Shown here: one piece after another, positions 5,975 through 7,253 of the stretch | Numbering within the stretch: position 1 is the first letter of the stretch | Layout of the letters: the number at the start of each line of letters is the position of its first letter | From: Phycisphaeraceae bacterium | GTDB taxonomy: Bacteria > Planctomycetota > Phycisphaerae > Phycisphaerales > Phycisphaeraceae | Length of the DNA: 7,253 nt | Assembly: GCA_020850375.1 (NCBI GenBank) | Contig: JADZET010000058.1 | Span: forward strand, 1 to 7,253 | Reading direction: 5' to 3' | Program-made: the position numbers and the translations under genes | The notes under the pieces: generated by a model | Seen by the model: the letters and a program-made list of their open reading frames with translations, nothing else | What the model was told of the DNA's origin: nothing | The model's database searches: none

Positions 5975-7000
5975 TCAGGCCTTCGGGCTCGTGTCCTGTT
6001 GTTGTCGGTACCAGGCGAGGGTGGCCTTGAGGCCCTCTTCCACCGAGACAATCGGTTCATACCCCAACACCTGCCGGGCCTGTTCGATGTCCGCCAGCGA
6101 GTGGGGCACGTCGCCGGCCCGGACCGGCCCGAACACGGGCTCGAGCCCCGGCCGGCCCAGCAGCCGTCCCATCATTTTAGCCAGCTCCAGCACGCTGACG
6201 CTCCCCCCGCAGGCGATATTGATCACTTTTCCGCCCAGCCGGTCCGGGCAACGGGCCGCCAGCAGATTGGCGTGCACGACGTTCTGGACGAACGCGAAGT
6301 CGCGCGTCTGTGACCCATCGCCGAAGATGGTGGGGGGCTTGTCAGCCATCAGGTTCTGAGCGAAGGCGGCGATCACCGCCGCGTAGGCGCTGTTGGCGTT
6401 CTGGCGGGGTCCGAAGATGTTGAAGTAGCGCAGCGACACCGTGTCCAGCGGGTAGCACGAGCCGTAGGCCGCGAGCATCGCCTCCCCGGCGACCTTGGTC
6501 GCGGCGTAGGGGCTGCGCGGCAGGGGGGCCATCGACTCCCGCTTGGGCACCGTCGGGTCATCCCCGTAGGCCGCGGCGCTGGCGGCGAACATCACCCGCT
6601 GCACCCCCGCCTTCCTCGCCGCCTCGAGCACCGCCGCCGTCCCCATCGCGTTGACCTGCGTGTAGCGGTCCGGCTGCTCGACGCTCTGCGGCACCGAGCC
6701 CAAGGCCGCCAGATGGAAGACGTACCGGCAGCCGGACATCACGTAGTCCAGCAGCCTGGCGTCGAGGATCGAGCCCTGCACCAACCGCAGCTCGACCTCA
6801 TTCGGCCGACCGGTCGCCGTCGCGGCCTCATGGACGTTGGCCACGCTGCCCCCGGAAAGATCATCGAGCACGAACAGGGACGCCCCGAGCTGCATCAGCG
6901 CCTCAGCCAGGTGCGAACCGATAAAGCCTGCCCCGCCGGTGACGACGCAACGAACGTCCTTGAAGTGGTTGCCGTGGAGCGAACGCCAGTCTTCGATCAT
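5975..7000 (-). CDS. NAD-dependent UDP-sugar 4-epimerase, extended SDR, WbpP-like
   Basis: The 341-residue protein is a full-length extended short-chain dehydrogenase. It shows the NAD-binding TGGAGFIGSH (21-30), an acidic ribose-binding pair D46/D47, AALGSVPQS (98-106), active-site Ser at 141 (AASAAAYG), the YAATK pair Y165/K169, LRYFNIFGPRQNANSAYAAV (190-209) and GDGSQTRDF (227-235). The AALGSVP(Q/R)S motif and the FGPRQNANSAYAAVI block resemble WbpP/Gne enzymes, which interconvert UDP-GlcNAc and UDP-GalNAc or their uronic acids, more than GalE. That substrate is an inference; UDP-glucose, UDP-glucuronate or another UDP-sugar remains possible. Of the usual run of Ser before the YG, only S141 is kept. 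ATG at 7000 is supported by GAGG (complement of 7008-7011) with a 7-base spacer. It sits 42 bases after a sugar isomerase-like gene and 44 bases before the ACT gene, in one probable operon. It would supply activated sugars for surface glycan or glycolipid synthesis. Confidence 0.88.
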   Translation of the reverse strand: MIEDWRSLHGNHFKDVRCVVTGGAGFIGSHLAEALMQLGASLFVLDDLSGGSVANVHEAATATGRPNEVELRLVQGSILDARLLDYVMSGCRYVFHLAALGSVPQSVEQPDRYTQVNAMGTAAVLEAARKAGVQRVMFAASAAAYGDDPTVPKRESMAPLPRSPYAATKVAGEAMLAAYGSCYPLDTVSLRYFNIFGPRQNANSAYAAVIAAFAQNLMADKPPTIFGDGSQTRDFAFVQNVVHANLLAARCPDRLGGKVINIACGGSVSVLELAKMMGRLLGRPGLEPVFGPVRAGDVPHSLADIEQARQVLGYEPIVSVEEGLKATLAWYRQQQDTSPKA

Positions 7001-7042
7001 GGAGAAACCTCAACGACCCTGGAAACAGCTCGAATCGTTCGT

Positions 7043-7253
7043 CTACGCCTCAACCCGCCCGGCCTGCCGCCAGGCCTCACGCAGGAACGCCGCCGTCGCC
7101 CCGCCGGCCTGGGCCAGCTCCGGCTTCCACTGGCACTCGATGCTCACTCGCCCGCGGTAGCCGATCTTGTGCAGCAGGGTGAAGAAGTGCTCGAAGTCGA
7201 ACGCCTGCGGGTTCTGGTCGATCGGCCCGTGCCCGCCGGGCTGGAGCCGGTCC
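7043..7253 (-). CDS. Sugar phosphate isomerase/epimerase-like protein, C-terminal part (start outside window)
   Basis: The last 69 residues of a minus-strand gene are visible, ending in TAG (complement of 7043-7045). They read HGPIDQNPQAFDFEHFFTLL (8-27 of the fragment), then KIGYRGRVSIECQWKP, and end in an Ala/Arg-rich helix. The order of a Gly/Ile/Asp stretch, a helix, GYRGRVSIE and a final helix is the usual end of xylose-isomerase-like TIM barrels, where the Glu of SIE is a divalent-metal ligand. Members of this family isomerise or epimerise sugars, sugar phosphates or inositol derivatives; many planctomycete copies have no known substrate. The upstream 80% is missing, so the subfamily cannot be named. 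It is the first visible gene of the unit that continues into the epimerase 42 bases later. Confidence 0.75.
   Translation of the reverse strand, partial: DRLQPGGHGPIDQNPQAFDFEHFFTLLHKIGYRGRVSIECQWKPELAQAGGATAAFLREAWRQAGRVEA

Noticed and set aside
5362..6060. A 232-codon minus-strand frame overlapping the ACT gene in a different frame
   Set aside because: Its translation is Arg/Gly/Pro-rich without domain features, while the other frame gives a clear tandem ACT protein with a ribosome-binding site.

Overview
The window is about 70% G+C and tightly packed, with GC-saturated third codon positions and few strong Shine-Dalgarno sites. The gene content suggests a planctomycete, possibly of the Phycisphaerae: a zinc-ribbon bactofilin, a formylglycine-type sulfatase, an NHL propeller protein, and a sugar isomerase/epimerase of the kind these bacteria carry in large numbers. 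There is no ribosomal or other marker gene, so this assignment is an inference from gene content and base composition.

Layout. (1) At the left edge, on the + strand, is the end of an unidentified gene (stop at 126), followed 16 bases later by a bactofilin with an N-terminal zinc ribbon (143-571). (2) Converging on it from the right is a two-gene minus-strand unit. An NHL six-bladed propeller protein (2101-1076) is followed 14 bases later by an unrecognised 150-residue single-pass membrane protein (1061-609), whose DNA is clearly poorer in G+C than everything around it. (3) A roughly 210-base divergent spacer with a plausible promoter for the NHL unit separates it from a + strand pair: a membrane glycosyltransferase of the GT2/GT21 type (2313-3557) and a cytoplasmic sulfatase with an extended C terminus (3609-5405). 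(4) Converging on the sulfatase, with only 3 bases between the stop codons, is a minus-strand unit. In transcription order it holds a sugar phosphate isomerase/epimerase-like gene (cut by the right edge), a WbpP-like UDP-sugar 4-epimerase (7000-5975) and a small tandem-ACT protein (5930-5409).

How the genes may work together. The epimerase makes or interconverts nucleotide sugars, the glycosyltransferase would use such a donor at the membrane, and the sulfatase would remove sulfate from a small or imported ester. They could belong to one glycan or glycolipid theme, but they lie in different transcription units and the sequence does not prove a shared pathway. The NHL and membrane proteins have no assignable substrate.

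I found no RNA genes, mobile elements, CRISPR arrays, attachment sites or long repeats. I do not see a clear new multi-gene system. The parts most worth a second look are the low-GC membrane gene beside the NHL protein and the apparent duplication of the sulfatase C-terminal subdomain.
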